From assembly GCF_030445035.2 (NCBI RefSeq), contig NC_080702.1:28846053-28910052 (forward strand): 64,000 bases of DNA. The letters run 5' to 3'. A program made the position numbers and the translations under genes. Below, piece by piece: positions 63,922 to 64,000 of this stretch (positions are counted from its first letter, which is position 1; each line of letters begins with the position of its first letter). Below the pieces are notes generated by a model. That model was not told the DNA's origin and searched no databases. It worked only from the letters and a program-made list of their open reading frames with translations. This stretch comes from Dasypus novemcinctus (Eukaryota > Chordata > Mammalia > Cingulata > Dasypodidae).

Positions 63922-64000
63922 CGCACCCCTTTTGTAGATAAGGAAACTGAGGCTCAGAAAAGCTGGACAACGAGCCTAAAGTTACAGCACGAGTATGTGG

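Noticed and set aside
56931-64000. RTBDN exons expected by synteny after RNASEH2A
   Set aside because: No retbindin-like coding segment was recognised on either strand; it probably lies beyond the window.

Overview
The window is mammalian genomic DNA, almost certainly from a xenarthran and most likely an armadillo (Dasypus). The evidence is the many copies of an armadillo-type tRNA-Ala-derived SINE (DAS family), several with perfect target-site duplications, combined with a gene order that matches human 19p13.13. Species assignment is an inference from the repeats.

Layout: seven host genes, all recognisable from predicted exons. GET3/ASNA1 (+; the first roughly 100 codons lie outside the window, last five coding exons at 3685-6934). 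BEST2 (+; nine coding exons, 10100-15136). HOOK2 (-; 23 coding exons including a 6-nt microexon, 29773 down to 19259). JUNB (+; single exon, 42491-43534). PRDX2 (-; five coding exons, 48858 down to 46559). THSD8 (+; two coding exons, 49654-51034). RNASEH2A (+; eight coding exons, 51949-56847). All predicted reading frames are open across their junctions. PRDX2 and THSD8 are head to head and share a GC-rich promoter. The tail (56.9-64 kb) is repeat-dense intergenic DNA; RTBDN would be expected further on by synteny but is not visible here.

Between genes: the HOOK2-JUNB interval (about 29.95-42.2 kb) has little repeat content in its middle but holds an isolated CpG-rich block, at least nine TGAC/GTCA (AP-1) sites including three within 90 bp, a MEF2-type site, a CArG box and a 1.3-kb CA-rich degenerate satellite. 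Downstream of JUNB is a compact cluster of CArG, CRE-like, STAT and NF-kB sites that matches the arrangement known downstream of mouse junB. GC-rich minisatellites occupy four introns (GET3, BEST2 twice, HOOK2). A U6 snRNA retrocopy with target-site duplication sits in RNASEH2A intron 4.

The genes do not form one pathway: GET3 delivers tail-anchored proteins to the ER, BEST2 is a chloride channel, HOOK2 a dynein adaptor, JUNB an AP-1 subunit, PRDX2 a cytosolic peroxidase, THSD8 a small secreted TSP1-domain protein and RNASEH2A the catalytic subunit of RNase H2. Nothing in the window amounts to a wholly new system; the most interesting items are the microexon, two GC-AG introns, the AP-1-rich JUNB upstream region, extra cysteines in PRDX2 and a perfect hairpin at 63853-63889.
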